Assembly: GCA_025057975.1 (NCBI GenBank)
Contig: JANWUV010000003.1
Span: 124,001 to 188,000 of the forward strand
DNA: 64,000 nt
Reading direction: 5' to 3'
DNA from: Chloracidobacterium sp.
GTDB taxonomy: Bacteria > Acidobacteriota > Blastocatellia > Chloracidobacteriales > Chloracidobacteriaceae
Shown piece by piece: positions 1 to 9,058 of the stretch (positions are counted from its first letter, which is position 1; each line of letters opens with the position of its first letter). The notes under the pieces are model-generated. The model worked only from the letters and a program-made list of their open reading frames with translations, was not told the origin of the DNA and searched no databases. A program made the position numbers and the translations under genes.

Positions 1-781
<781 letters not shown>

Positions 782-851
782 TTACTCCTCGATACGTATT
801 CCTAGAAGATCAAAATCCCTTTGGGTTAGGGCAACTGCATCCAAACACTCA

Positions 852-884
852 AACGGGCAAGTTCAACGTGTGAACTTGCCCGTT
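852..884 (-). other. Intercistronic hairpin between groES and groEL
   Basis: Perfect 14-bp inverted repeat (852-865 with 871-884) and a 5-base loop, placed just after the groES stop codon and before groEL. No run of T follows on the minus strand, so it is not a standard intrinsic terminator. By inference it could be a partial attenuator, an RNA processing site or a 3' stabiliser that sets the groES:groEL ratio. Confidence 0.75.
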
Positions 885-896
885 GCGTCGAACCAA

Positions 897-1220
897 TCAC
901 TTGGCTGCAGCTTTCCCTTTACCCGCGCTCTCAATAATGCCCAGAATCTCATCCTCCCGCATGATGAGGAACTCTTCACCGTCAATCTTGACTTCCGAAC
1001 CAGAGTACTTACCGAACAGAACGCGGTCACCAACCTGCACGTCTAGCGGTGTCCGGCTGCCATCGTCGCGCAACTTCCCGTTGCCGACGGCAATGACTTC
1101 ACCCTCCTGTGGCTTCTCCTTGGCTGTATCAGGAATGATGATACCTCCGCGCACCTGCTCTGTTTCGGCGACACGTTTGACGATTACGCGGTCATAAAGC
1201 GGACGAATCGTCACAGCCAT
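897..1220 (-). CDS. groES: Co-chaperonin GroES
   Basis: The small chaperonin subunit forms the heptameric lid of GroEL. The product is 107 residues, slightly longer than the usual 95-100. It starts [17 protein letters not shown] and includes the mobile-loop region [19 protein letters not shown] and the conserved [13 protein letters not shown]. An upstream in-frame start at 1265 would add 15 residues unlike any GroES and would sit almost on the operator, so ATG 1218-1220 was chosen. The C-terminal tail GKGKAAAK is a small lineage-specific extension. It is first in the groES-groEL operon, with promoter and CIRCE directly upstream. Confidence 0.98.
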   Translation of the reverse strand: MAVTIRPLYDRVIVKRVAETEQVRGGIIIPDTAKEKPQEGEVIAVGNGKLRDDGSRTPLDVQVGDRVLFGKYSGSEVKIDGEEFLIMREDEILGIIESAGKGKAAAK

Positions 1221-1271
1221 ATTCTGCTCTCCTTGCCTAAATGTTGATTCGACGTATGATAGCAACGCGGA

Positions 1272-1298
1272 TTAGCACCCGCGCTCGGTGAGTGCTAA
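1272..1298 (-). promoter_or_regulatory. CIRCE operator (HrcA binding site)
   Basis: Inverted repeat TTAGCACcC-N9-GAGTGCTAA with one mismatch to the CIRCE consensus TTAGCACTC-N9-GAGTGCTAA. It lies about 50 bp upstream of the groES start and overlaps the -10 hexamer. CIRCE is the known binding site of the heat-shock repressor HrcA, so this operon is probably HrcA-regulated. hrcA is not in the window. Confidence 0.95.
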
Positions 1299-1324
1299 TA
1301 ACACGCTCGTTGTCGGGCTGTCAA
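1296..1324 (-). promoter_or_regulatory. Sigma70-type promoter of groES-groEL
   Basis: Minus-strand -35 TTGACA (1324-1319), a 17-base spacer and -10 TTATTA (1301-1296). The -35 is a consensus match, and the -10 runs into the CIRCE arm, as expected for a repressor that occludes polymerase. Confidence 0.8.
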
Positions 1325-1348
1325 GAGGGCGGGCGCAAGGCCCGCGCG

Positions 1349-2029
1349 TCACCGGCGCGCCGCCGCGTCGGATGGCACCGAGCACGACCCGCCATGCGCC
1401 CGCCAAACAACATACGTTACGAGTAGGAAACCGGCGAAACCGAGCGTTATGCCTCCGGCGCGCGCCGCCGCCGGCGTCGTCACCAGCGTCGCCACGTCGG
1501 CCAACAACGCCGCTGGGCGCCAAAGCGCATCCCAACTGTTCCACCGCCCATAGCGGCCCAGATAGACGCCGAACCCGGCAAGCGGACAAGCCGCAATCGC
1601 TGCGAACCAACCGGCCGCAACCGAGAAGCGCGCCGCGACCCACTCGTGAACAAGATGCAGTGAAACGAGTCCCAGCCACAGCGCGACAACGGCAAACGAG
1701 GCGAGCAGTAGCACGTCGAACCAGAGCAGCGTGTGTCTGGACGGCGACAAGTGGATGAAGTCCGTTATGACGTACGGGGCGTTGGGGAAAAACAGCAGCC
1801 ATCCGGCCAGCACCGCCAGCCCAACACTTCTTCGGCGAATGCGCGACAACCACAGGGCGAACCCCAGCGGAATCGCCGCAAGCAGGAGGTTCCATGCTAG
1901 AAACAGATACTGTGGGCTGTCAGTCAGCCGCCACCGCAGGTATACCAGCCCGATGCACCAAGCCGCAGCTAAGCCTAGTGCGCCCAAGGTGAGCGACAGG
2001 CGTCCCCAGCACAGAGAGAGCGGTCGCAT
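1349..2029 (-). CDS. DUF1361 family integral membrane protein
   Basis: Polytopic membrane protein of about 226 residues with roughly six hydrophobic segments. The motif FFPNAPYVITDFIHL near residue 85 is the hallmark of DUF1361 proteins, whose function is unknown. The family normally has about 210-230 residues, so the gene looks complete. A GTG at 2050 would add seven residues; ATG 2029 is preferred because a GAGGGG stretch lies upstream of it. It follows fabF closely on the same strand (about 40 bp), so it may be cotranscribed, but no functional link is evident. Confidence 0.8.
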   Translation of the reverse strand: MRPLSLCWGRLSLTLGALGLAAAWCIGLVYLRWRLTDSPQYLFLAWNLLLAAIPLGFALWLSRIRRRSVGLAVLAGWLLFFPNAPYVITDFIHLSPSRHTLLWFDVLLLASFAVVALWLGLVSLHLVHEWVAARFSVAAGWFAAIAACPLAGFGVYLGRYGRWNSWDALWRPAALLADVATLVTTPAAARAGGITLGFAGFLLVTYVVWRAHGGSCSVPSDAAARR

Positions 2030-2068
2030 CAACGGACGCTTCCCCCTCACCGGTTTGTTCGCGCGCTG

Positions 2069-3322
2069 CTACAGGCGCTTGAACAGCAAGCCGCCGTTGG
2101 TGCCGCCGAACCCGGCTGCATTAGACAGCACATAGTTGAGCGTCGCCGGACGCGGCTCATTTGGCGTGTAATCCAGGTCGCATTCAGGATCGGGCGTCTC
2201 ATAGTTAATGGTCGGCGGAATCACCTGCCGCGCTACTGCTAGCGCACTGTAGCAGGCCTCAATCCCGCCCGCCGCGCCAAGCGTGTGACCGGTCATAGAC
2301 TTCGTGGAGCTGACGGCCAGCCGGTAGGCATGTTCCCCGAACGCCCGCTTGATGGCGATGGTTTCAAATTTGTCGTTGTACGGCGTTGAAGTGCCGTGCG
2401 CATTGATGTAATCCACTTGTTCCGGGGCGACGCCAGCGTCCCGGAGAGTAGCAAGCATCATCCGGTACAGACCGTCGCCCTCCGGCGCCGGCGCGGTAAT
2501 GTGGTAAGCGTCGCCGCTTGTGCCATAACCGACTAACTCGGCGTACATCGTCGCCCCACGCGCGATGGCATGCTCATAGGCCTCAAGCACCAAGATGCCT
2601 GCGCCTTCGCCCAGCAAAAAACCATCTCGATGCGCATCAAAGGGGCGCGAGGCGCGTTGTGGATCATCGTTGCGGGTGGACATCGCCTTTGCAGCCGAAA
2701 AGCCGCTGACGCCCATCGGCGTAATGGCGCCTTCCGTCCCACCGCACACCATGACATCGGCTTCGCCGCGCTGAATGATGCGGAACGCCTCGCCGATGGC
2801 GTGGACACCGGCCGCACAAGCCGTCGCTGTGGCGCCGTTTGGCCCCTGCAGGCCATGCCGGATCGAAATGTAACCCGCAGCCATGTTGACCAGAAAAGCA
2901 ATCATGAAGTACGGCGAGATATGCCGCGGGCCATTGTCCAGCAGGCGAGCGTGTTCACGCTCGATGACGTTGAAGCCGCCGATGCCGCTGCTGACATAAA
3001 CGCCGCACCGTCGGCGGTCAATTCGGGATAAATCCAGCCGACTGTCCGCCAACGCCTCTTCGGCGGCGGCGACAGCGTAGTGGATGTACGGAGCGGTTCG
3101 TTTGACCTCACGCGCATCGAAGTACTGGCGCGGATCAAAGTTCTTGACTTCCGCCGCGAAACGAACGTCATAACCGCTCGCGTCGAAGCGGGTGATCGGC
3201 CCGGCCCCGGAACGACCAGCCATCAACGCCTGCCAGTTTTCCTCACGTGTGTTGCCAATCGGCGTGACAAGACCAATGCCGGTCACAACGACACGTCTTT
3301 TTTTCAGGGGGGGTGTGTTCAT
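2069..3322 (-). CDS. fabF: 3-oxoacyl-[ACP] synthase II (FabF-type ketosynthase)
   Basis: Condenses malonyl-ACP with acyl-ACP in fatty acid elongation in the cytoplasm. The 417-residue product has the thiolase-fold ketosynthase features in order: RVVVTGIGLVTPIG at the N terminus, the nucleophile in TATACAAGVHAI near residue 168, NAHGTSTPYND (first His), KSMTGHTLGAAGG (second His), and the C-terminal GFGGTNGG loop. Cys-His-His is the FabF/FabB catalytic triad. Length matches FabF. No acpP, fabD or fabG lies beside it, so it is an isolated copy, and a role in a specialised lipid pathway cannot be excluded. Confidence 0.93.
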   Translation of the reverse strand: MNTPPLKKRRVVVTGIGLVTPIGNTREENWQALMAGRSGAGPITRFDASGYDVRFAAEVKNFDPRQYFDAREVKRTAPYIHYAVAAAEEALADSRLDLSRIDRRRCGVYVSSGIGGFNVIEREHARLLDNGPRHISPYFMIAFLVNMAAGYISIRHGLQGPNGATATACAAGVHAIGEAFRIIQRGEADVMVCGGTEGAITPMGVSGFSAAKAMSTRNDDPQRASRPFDAHRDGFLLGEGAGILVLEAYEHAIARGATMYAELVGYGTSGDAYHITAPAPEGDGLYRMMLATLRDAGVAPEQVDYINAHGTSTPYNDKFETIAIKRAFGEHAYRLAVSSTKSMTGHTLGAAGGIEACYSALAVARQVIPPTINYETPDPECDLDYTPNEPRPATLNYVLSNAAGFGGTNGGLLFKRL

Positions 3323-3390
3323 ACCTGCCTAAAAGGTCGAAAACAGCCGCACGCCTTACACCTTGCTTTGGCAAGGCGCGCGGGAAACGA

Positions 3391-3906
3391 CTAAAAGCCC
3401 AACAGCCGTCCCAGCGTTTGCGGACCGGGGTTGAAAAGTAGAGCAGCGTCGCCGATCCTGACCGTTGGGACGACGCGCCGGCCGCCGCTCCACCGTATGA
3501 TCTGCTCCGGTGCGCCGGCAGTGTTTTCAATATCAATCTTTTCGTAAGCCGCCCCGATGGCGTCGAGATAGCCTTCAAGGCGACGGCAATCGGGACACCA
3601 AGTCGCGCTGTAAACCGTAACAGGCTGACTAGTCAACGGCGTACCGACACCCGGCGCATAGGCCGGCGCTAACGTGTCAGGCTTCGCTCGGAAAAACAGC
3701 GCACGGATTTTTTCGCCGATGCGTACGATGGGAAACGCCTCTGAGGCTTGTTCCGTCCAGTCGGCCGTTGCGCGGCGCGCCGCTTCATCCTCGGCGACAT
3801 TAATAACCTGGCACTCAACCTGAAGTCCAAGAAAGAACGCCTGGAGTTGACCGACTTCAGCTGTGTGTGTCCCGTCGTCGTATATGTAAGCTGGTTCATC
3901 AAGCAT
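3391..3906 (-). CDS. Tandem thioredoxin-fold protein with C-terminal glutaredoxin-like domain
   Basis: About 171 residues. The C-terminal half has YSATWCPDCRRLEGYLDAIG, a glutaredoxin-like CxxC site (CPDC), followed by VPTVRIG, which carries the cis-Pro that contacts glutathione or substrate. The N-terminal half (YIYDDGTHTAEVGQLQAFFLG ... AFPIVRIGEK) has the same fold signature, including a PIVRIG cis-Pro segment, but no cysteine pair, so it looks like a degenerate duplicate domain. The start MLDEP at 3906 is chosen over 3981 because AAGGTG lies upstream and the longer version adds unstructured residues. Redox role is inferred; the substrate is unknown. Confidence 0.75.
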   Translation of the reverse strand: MLDEPAYIYDDGTHTAEVGQLQAFFLGLQVECQVINVAEDEAARRATADWTEQASEAFPIVRIGEKIRALFFRAKPDTLAPAYAPGVGTPLTSQPVTVYSATWCPDCRRLEGYLDAIGAAYEKIDIENTAGAPEQIIRWSGGRRVVPTVRIGDAALLFNPGPQTLGRLLGF

Positions 3907-4048
3907 GCCGGTTTGTTCACCTTTTGGTTGCTTGCACCACGAACGGTGGTCTCGTGATTTGAAATCGTTGACGCACAACAAGGACGAAGCCTAACATCGC
4001 AGAGCACGCTCAGCGTTTCATTCCTTTTGCGCGCCGCGAGGTTCGAGT

Positions 4049-4537
4049 ATGGCGTACTCTTCCGAAGGTCGAAAAACTGTATATACCGTCGAGACGCCAC
4101 GCGGAAAGGTTTTCATTCCCGACAAGTTGTACTTCAAAATCGGCGAAGTGTGCGAAATTGTTGGCGTTGAGCCGCATGTTCTCCGCTACTGGGAGCAGGA
4201 ATTTCCGCAACTCGCGCCGCAGAAGAGCCCCGCTGGACAGCGTTTATATCGGCGTAAAGATGTTGAAATCGCCCTGCGCATCAAGTCCCTACGAGAAGAC
4301 GAAGGCTTTACCATCGCTGGCGCTAAGAAACGGCTGTCGGCGGAACGCGCCGCCGCCAACCGACTGAAAGTTGTTCCGATGGAGCGTCCAGCCGAGGCAG
4401 GAGGCGCTGTCCCGTCCGGCGAAGCCGCAACGGAAACGCCGCCAGCGTTGCCCCCGGCTGAAGTCCTTGCGACGCTGCGGCGGGTTCGCGCCGGTTTGGA
4501 AGAGATTCTGGCGCTGCTGCGTACTGAGGCTAGTTAG
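4049..4537 (+). CDS. MerR-family transcriptional regulator
   Basis: 162 residues with an N-terminal winged helix-turn-helix: [28 protein letters not shown] (residues about 28-55), then the wing [20 protein letters not shown], and a short helix continuing into a Pro/Glu-rich linker and a C-terminal helix ([18 protein letters not shown]). The [10 protein letters not shown] form and absence of an effector cysteine cluster are typical of the MerR subgroup found widely in Acidobacteria and delta-proteobacteria, with no known ligand. It is transcribed divergently from the glutaredoxin-like gene (about 140 bp apart), which could be a target, but this is only inference. Confidence 0.85.
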   Translation: MAYSSEGRKTVYTVETPRGKVFIPDKLYFKIGEVCEIVGVEPHVLRYWEQEFPQLAPQKSPAGQRLYRRKDVEIALRIKSLREDEGFTIAGAKKRLSAERAAANRLKVVPMERPAEAGGAVPSGEAATETPPALPPAEVLATLRRVRAGLEEILALLRTEAS

Positions 4538-4821
4538 ACCCACCCTCAGAGGCACATTGGTTGACCCCGTGCCTTACCACCGCTGGAGTCGGATGTTTCG
4601 CCTTTACAAAAAACATCAGCTTCCCATCTCGGAACAAAGTAAGGGTTGTGGTAGAGCGCGCCCCTCTTGTCGAGAGCCTGACGACAGGGCTTGACGCCGG
4701 CCGGGCGCACAGTTCGCCTCGCCCGGCAGGGCTGTGAAGCCCTTTTGAGCGCCGCTTCGTTTTTGGTTGTTTCCGAAGCAATTCCCCCTTCGCCGTCAGG
4801 CGCAAAGGACGCCCTGCCTGT
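4538..4821. other. Noncoding gap with a GC-rich hairpin
   Basis: No supported gene. A perfect 8-bp inverted repeat (4700-4707 with 4720-4727, 12-base loop) may act as a weak convergent transcription end between the MerR gene and the membrane protein gene at 4822, though it has no T run on either side. Confidence 0.4.
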
Positions 4822-5271
4822 TTACCACCGTCTGGGGTAAAGGTCGCGTCGCCAGGGGCTGATAGCGTGCGCTAGCAGCATCAGCGCTGCGTAGAGGACA
4901 ATCCCAAACGCGACGCCCACCATCAGCCCGTATCCGCCAATGACGGCGGCGTTGCGTAGGATAAACTTCCAACCAATCAGGCACAGCGCCACAAGCGGAA
5001 TGAAGCCAAGACAAATAAACCCGGTCGTTTCCCCCAGCGACCAGTTGCGTGCCTGCGGGTTGGGCGCGCTTTGTTTACGGAGAAACTTCACCCCCAGCAT
5101 GCCCAGCGTACACACCAGCGCAACGGCGACAAGGTAGAGAAACCACTTGTCGCCGACGACTTGCCACTCACTGTCGCTAGTATCGCTGACAAAGTACTGA
5201 ATGAGTACCTCCGGCAGCCCGCGCCGCAGCTGTTCCATCAACCAATCGGCTTCCAACCCTGCCATACCCAA
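4822..5271 (-). CDS. Unrecognised membrane protein, partner of VWA lipoprotein
   Basis: 149 residues with three clear hydrophobic segments (FLYLVAVALVCTLGMLGVKF, TGFICLGFIPLVALCLIGWK and GLMVGVAFGIVLYAALMLL) and a basic C terminus. No family recognised. An N-terminal soluble helix of about 40 residues precedes the first segment. It begins 33 bp after the stop of the VWA lipoprotein gene on the same strand, so the two are very likely one transcript, and the protein could anchor or work with the lipoprotein. Confidence 0.6.
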   Translation of the reverse strand: MGMAGLEADWLMEQLRRGLPEVLIQYFVSDTSDSEWQVVGDKWFLYLVAVALVCTLGMLGVKFLRKQSAPNPQARNWSLGETTGFICLGFIPLVALCLIGWKFILRNAAVIGGYGLMVGVAFGIVLYAALMLLAHAISPWRRDLYPRRW

Positions 5272-5304
5272 ACGTCCTCGCCACGACCAATGAAAGCCTC
5301 CATG

Positions 5305-6708
5305 CTACTTTGGCCCAACGGCAAGATAAACGTCGGCGACGAATTGCTTCCCAATCGGCGACCGTTCCCAAGACCCTTGCCATGTCGCCAGCAGGTTGTA
5401 TGTTCGATTCGCCTGCGCGATGGTGCGGTCGTCGCGGGTGTTCCAAGCTTCAAGCCAGGCCGGCAGCCGTTTCTTAGGATTTAAGCGCCCTGTTAGGCGA
5501 AAAATGCGCCACGCTGGTTTTTTGGTTTTGCTTTCCCACTGTGGCTGGAGTGAGGCGATCACAAGGCCATTTTTCATTGTGACCTGAAGGTCAGTCAGTA
5601 GAGGATAGCCTATGCCCGGCGCTTCCTGCGCCGGGTAAACCGGCGTAACGTCCCAATCAAGCATCTCCGCCAACTGAACAGCGTCAGCCGCGCTAAGCGC
5701 CGCTTCTGACCAAGCCGGGCGGATGGCGATGAGCAACCGGCGGTTCTTGTCGGGGCCAATCTGAATGTTGAAGGTTGGCGGCGCATCCGCCCGCTTATGC
5801 TTGACGCGCGCCACGCGCGGCCCGAGTCCTTCTCCGGCTTCATCGCCCTTCACCTCGACTTCCGGTGGGCCTGAGGTGAAACACGCCGACAACGGCAGTT
5901 CATGAACTTCCGGCTTGCTTTCCAGTTTGGTCAGCTCACGGCGTAAACGGGCGACGTTGTCGTTGTGCCGAACACCGTCGCTGGAAAAGACAATCAGGTA
6001 AAACGGCCGCCAAGTAGCTTTATCCTCTTCCGATTGGTAGGTAACAACGGTTGAGCGGTCAACTTCGGAGTACACCTTGCCGTTGAACTGACTGCGGACG
6101 CCGAAAACGGTTGCCTGCCACGGCGGACGACCGTCTGCGCCGTCGAGCAGCTTGAGGCATTCGTCCCGGAAGTTTGTGGCGAGCGTCGAGCCAAGCGACT
6201 GTACGCCGTCCGTCACAAGAATGTGCATGCGCGGCGGCGGCCCAGTGCGCTTGCCTTCAAGGTTGACGCTAAAGGTACGGACAGCCGCAGCCAAGTCGGT
6301 CTCCGGTAACGTGTAAAAGTCCTCCCTGTCGGGAGACGGCGCAAGCGCTTCCCAAGGCTTCGGCGGGTCGACTGTTCCGCCGACTTTCCGAAACTGGATG
6401 CGCATCTTTGGCTCGCACAGCGGTCCAACCTCGGTCAGCAGCCGCAGGGTCTCGCGGTAGGCGCTGGCGCCCTTAGGGTTGACGTAGCCGCGCATACTGG
6501 CGCTGCCGTCAAGATAAACAATCAGGTCATCGCTGGCAGGAGCGGCAGTGGGCGGTGAGCAGGCTGATCGGTCGAAGTCGGCGATTTCCTTTTTTTCAAT
6601 CAGTTCCGTCCAGCGTGGCGGCGGCGTGGCGCAGCCGCCGATAAGGCAACTGGCGGCGCACAGCATCAGCGTCAACGTCAGCGAGTGCCGGCGCATCCTG
6701 CCGGCCAT
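5305..6708 (-). CDS. VWA-like lipoprotein
   Basis: About 467 residues. The N terminus has a basic region, a hydrophobic stretch and the lipobox LIGGC, so the mature protein should be a lipid-anchored envelope protein. A von Willebrand A-like segment follows: DDLIVYLDGSASMRGY carries the MIDAS-type DxSxS, and MHILVTDGVQSLG resembles the later metal-site strand of VWA folds. The rest, with several beta-rich stretches, is not recognised. The longest frame starts at 6819, but that places 70 residues before the lipobox; ATG 6708 or 6696 gives a normal signal peptide. Ligand unknown. It is cotranscribed with the small membrane protein downstream. Confidence 0.72.
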   Translation of the reverse strand: MAGRMRRHSLTLTLMLCAASCLIGGCATPPPRWTELIEKKEIADFDRSACSPPTAAPASDDLIVYLDGSASMRGYVNPKGASAYRETLRLLTEVGPLCEPKMRIQFRKVGGTVDPPKPWEALAPSPDREDFYTLPETDLAAAVRTFSVNLEGKRTGPPPRMHILVTDGVQSLGSTLATNFRDECLKLLDGADGRPPWQATVFGVRSQFNGKVYSEVDRSTVVTYQSEEDKATWRPFYLIVFSSDGVRHNDNVARLRRELTKLESKPEVHELPLSACFTSGPPEVEVKGDEAGEGLGPRVARVKHKRADAPPTFNIQIGPDKNRRLLIAIRPAWSEAALSAADAVQLAEMLDWDVTPVYPAQEAPGIGYPLLTDLQVTMKNGLVIASLQPQWESKTKKPAWRIFRLTGRLNPKKRLPAWLEAWNTRDDRTIAQANRTYNLLATWQGSWERSPIGKQFVADVYLAVGPK

Positions 6709-7198
6709 GCGGTTGGAACTTCGACGCCCGTCAAACAAAACCATTCTTCCCAAATATACCCACGCTCCGGTTTTTTGCAGACACCAGCGAGACATATACC
6801 GCCCGCCCAAACGGCGCAAGGCGTTCCGTCACAAGTGGTTTGCGATACGCATGGCGCTTTGGCGCGTTCTGTCTTCCAACCCGACTCTTCCCAATCCCCA
6901 ATGAGACAACCGCCGGTCACCTGTTTTAATAGGCTGTTGCTAGGCTAGTGCGTCTTCCGGGACCCTGTAGTGAGGGGTTAGCCCGCCAAACCGTTGACGC
7001 ACTTCACACTGGGGCGTCGCCGCACTCAAGCAAGCGGAAACGCTTCAGCGGCCAGAGTCTGTGAACACGGCGCTTTGGGGTAAGGTGCAGTTGCCGCTGA
7101 GGACAACACGGCCATGACACCTAGCTTGGCGCATCGCCTGCTTCACAGGAACATCCCAACCAAAGCGCACGGCAAGCTAGCCTAGCTGACAAGCCATC
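6709..7198. other. 490-bp noncoding region
   Basis: No credible gene. It must hold the promoter for the VWA lipoprotein and the 3' end of mscL. A 10-bp inverted repeat (6939-6948 with 7177-7186) and an 8-bp inverted repeat (6947-6954 with 6996-7003) are present. The segment at 7174-7186 reads AGCTAGCCTAGCT, a palindrome about one central base. An unannotated small RNA is possible but unsupported. Confidence 0.4.
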
Positions 7199-7597
7199 TT
7201 AGCGCGACTTGAGCAGGTCACGGATTTCCGTCAGAAGTTTTTCTTCGGTGGTTGGTTCTGGCAGCGGGGCGGCTGGGACGGGACGGCGCAGGCGGTTGAC
7301 AGTTTTCACAACCGAGAAAATTGCCGTAGCCACAATGAAAAACTGAATGACCACCTGAATGAAGTTCCCGTACCTAATGGCGACGACCGGCTCACCAGCC
7401 TTTTCCGCTGCTCGGAGCACCAACTGCGCCTCAGCGAAGTTGACGCCGCTGGTCAAGAGGCCGACCGGCGGCATTATGATGTCCTCAACAAACGACGACA
7501 CAATTTTGTTGAACGCACCGCCGATGACGACGCCGACAGCCAAATCTATGACGTTGCCGCGCGAAATAAACTCCTTGAACTCTTGAAAGACGCCCAT
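7199..7597 (-). CDS. mscL: Large-conductance mechanosensitive channel MscL
   Basis: A pentameric inner-membrane channel that opens under membrane tension to release solutes during osmotic downshock. The 132-residue product has the family layout: amphipathic N-terminal helix [20 protein letters not shown], the first membrane helix [18 protein letters not shown] with the small-residue packing face, MPPVG loop, periplasmic loop, second membrane helix ([19 protein letters not shown]), and a charged C-terminal helix [13 protein letters not shown]. Length is typical. It lies 33 bp downstream of ndh on the same strand and may share its transcript. Confidence 0.97.
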   Translation of the reverse strand: MGVFQEFKEFISRGNVIDLAVGVVIGGAFNKIVSSFVEDIIMPPVGLLTSGVNFAEAQLVLRAAEKAGEPVVAIRYGNFIQVVIQFFIVATAIFSVVKTVNRLRRPVPAAPLPEPTTEEKLLTEIRDLLKSR

Positions 7598-7630
7598 GTT
7601 CAGAAAACGCCCCCTTCGGCCGCACGCCGG

Positions 7631-8923
7631 TCAGGATGCAACATCGTGGAGGAGTTCGTCCGTCCGCGGTGTTGTAATGATGCGTGCGCCCTGCCGGTAC
7701 GTAATGTACCGGAAAATCCACTCGGTGAGCACGCTTACCTTGTTGTTGAAGCCGACCAGCATGGCCAAGTGGACGACAAGCCAGCCAAGCCAAGCGAGAA
7801 AGCCGGTCATTCGGAGCTTGCCAATTTCCAGCACCGCCGCCGCGCGTCCAATGGTCGCCATGCTGCCCTTGTCAAAATAAACAAACGGCGGCGGCGACGG
7901 GCGTCCGCAAAGTTCCGCCGCCAGCGCCCGCGCGGCATACTTCCCCATCTGAAGCGCTGCCGGTGCCACACCCGGCACCTCGCGTCCTGCAGCGTCCGTC
8001 AAGGCGGCGATGTCCCCAATTGCAAACACTTCTGGGTGCTCCGGGAGACGAAGATCGGGCTGCACCCTGAGCCGTCCGGCGCGGTCAAGCGGTACGCCAA
8101 GCTTTCGTACCAGCGGATGGCCTTCCACGCCGGCGCACCAGATGATGTTGGCCGCCTCGATGATTTTCCCATCCGCTAATTCAACCTGCTGCGGCCCAAC
8201 CCGTGTGACGCGCGCTGAGACCCGTACGTCCACGCCAAGTTGGACGAGTTTCTGGCGCGCGTATTCCGAAAGCGTCGCATGGTAGAGCGGCAACAAGCGC
8301 GGCGCGCCCTGAATGAGATAAACGCGCGCCCGTGACGTATCGATCCGCTTGAAGTCACGCTTGAGCACGCGCCGGGTCAGTTCGCCCAACGCCCCAGCCA
8401 ACTCCACACCAGTTGGGCCGCCGCCGACTACGACAAAGGTCGTCAACCGCCGGACCTGCTCCGGGTCGGTACAGTTTTCCGCCTCCTCAAAGGCTGTCAG
8501 AACGCGGTTACGAATGTTGAGGGCGTCGTCAATCCCTTTCAGCCCACCTGCATAGCGCGCCCACTCGTCGTGACCGAAATAACTGGTACGCGCGCCGACC
8601 GCCAGAATAAGGTAGTCGTAGTCCAACGTGCGCCGCCGCATCATCACTCGCCGGGTGTGTAAGTCAATGTCGGTGACTTCATCCATTAGCACCGTCACGT
8701 CGCGTCGCCGGTCGAAAATTGTTCGAATCGGCTCGGCAATGTCGGACGGCGACAGGTCGGCCGTGGCGACTTGGTAAAGTAGCGGCTGAAACAAGTGGTA
8801 GTTGTTGCGGTCAACAAGGGTGATGTCGGCGAGACCTTCAGGAAAGTTTTGGCAAAAAGAAACGCCGCCAAATCCGGCCCCGATGACAACGATGCGTTTC
8901 CGTCGGCTGGTGGAGGTCGTCAT
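7631..8923 (-). CDS. ndh: Type II NADH dehydrogenase (NDH-2 family)
   Basis: 430 residues. NDH-2 passes electrons from NADH to quinone through FAD without pumping protons. Two dinucleotide-binding motifs are visible: IVVIGAGFGGVSFCQ (FAD) at the N terminus and VVVGGGPTGVELAGAL (NADH) near residue 170; later VFAIGDIAAL is the conserved FAD-contact motif. The C-terminal portion (GFLAWLGWLVVHLAMLVGF ... EWIFRYITYR) is the hydrophobic or amphipathic anchor typical of bacterial NDH-2. In a phototroph this enzyme could also poise the quinone pool. The start ATG 8923 gives the usual short N terminus before the GxGxxG. Confidence 0.92.
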   Translation of the reverse strand: MTTSTSRRKRIVVIGAGFGGVSFCQNFPEGLADITLVDRNNYHLFQPLLYQVATADLSPSDIAEPIRTIFDRRRDVTVLMDEVTDIDLHTRRVMMRRRTLDYDYLILAVGARTSYFGHDEWARYAGGLKGIDDALNIRNRVLTAFEEAENCTDPEQVRRLTTFVVVGGGPTGVELAGALGELTRRVLKRDFKRIDTSRARVYLIQGAPRLLPLYHATLSEYARQKLVQLGVDVRVSARVTRVGPQQVELADGKIIEAANIIWCAGVEGHPLVRKLGVPLDRAGRLRVQPDLRLPEHPEVFAIGDIAALTDAAGREVPGVAPAALQMGKYAARALAAELCGRPSPPPFVYFDKGSMATIGRAAAVLEIGKLRMTGFLAWLGWLVVHLAMLVGFNNKVSVLTEWIFRYITYRQGARIITTPRTDELLHDVAS

Positions 8924-9058
8924 CTCAAATGGCGATCATCTCCGGGGGCCGTCAGGTTGCGCGTCCTTTAGCGGCTGTGGCGACGCCGCTTGACGCCCAA
9001 CCGCCTACTTCGCCACATTCGAATGAGTGATTTCAAGAGCATAGGGCGGATTGTCGCC

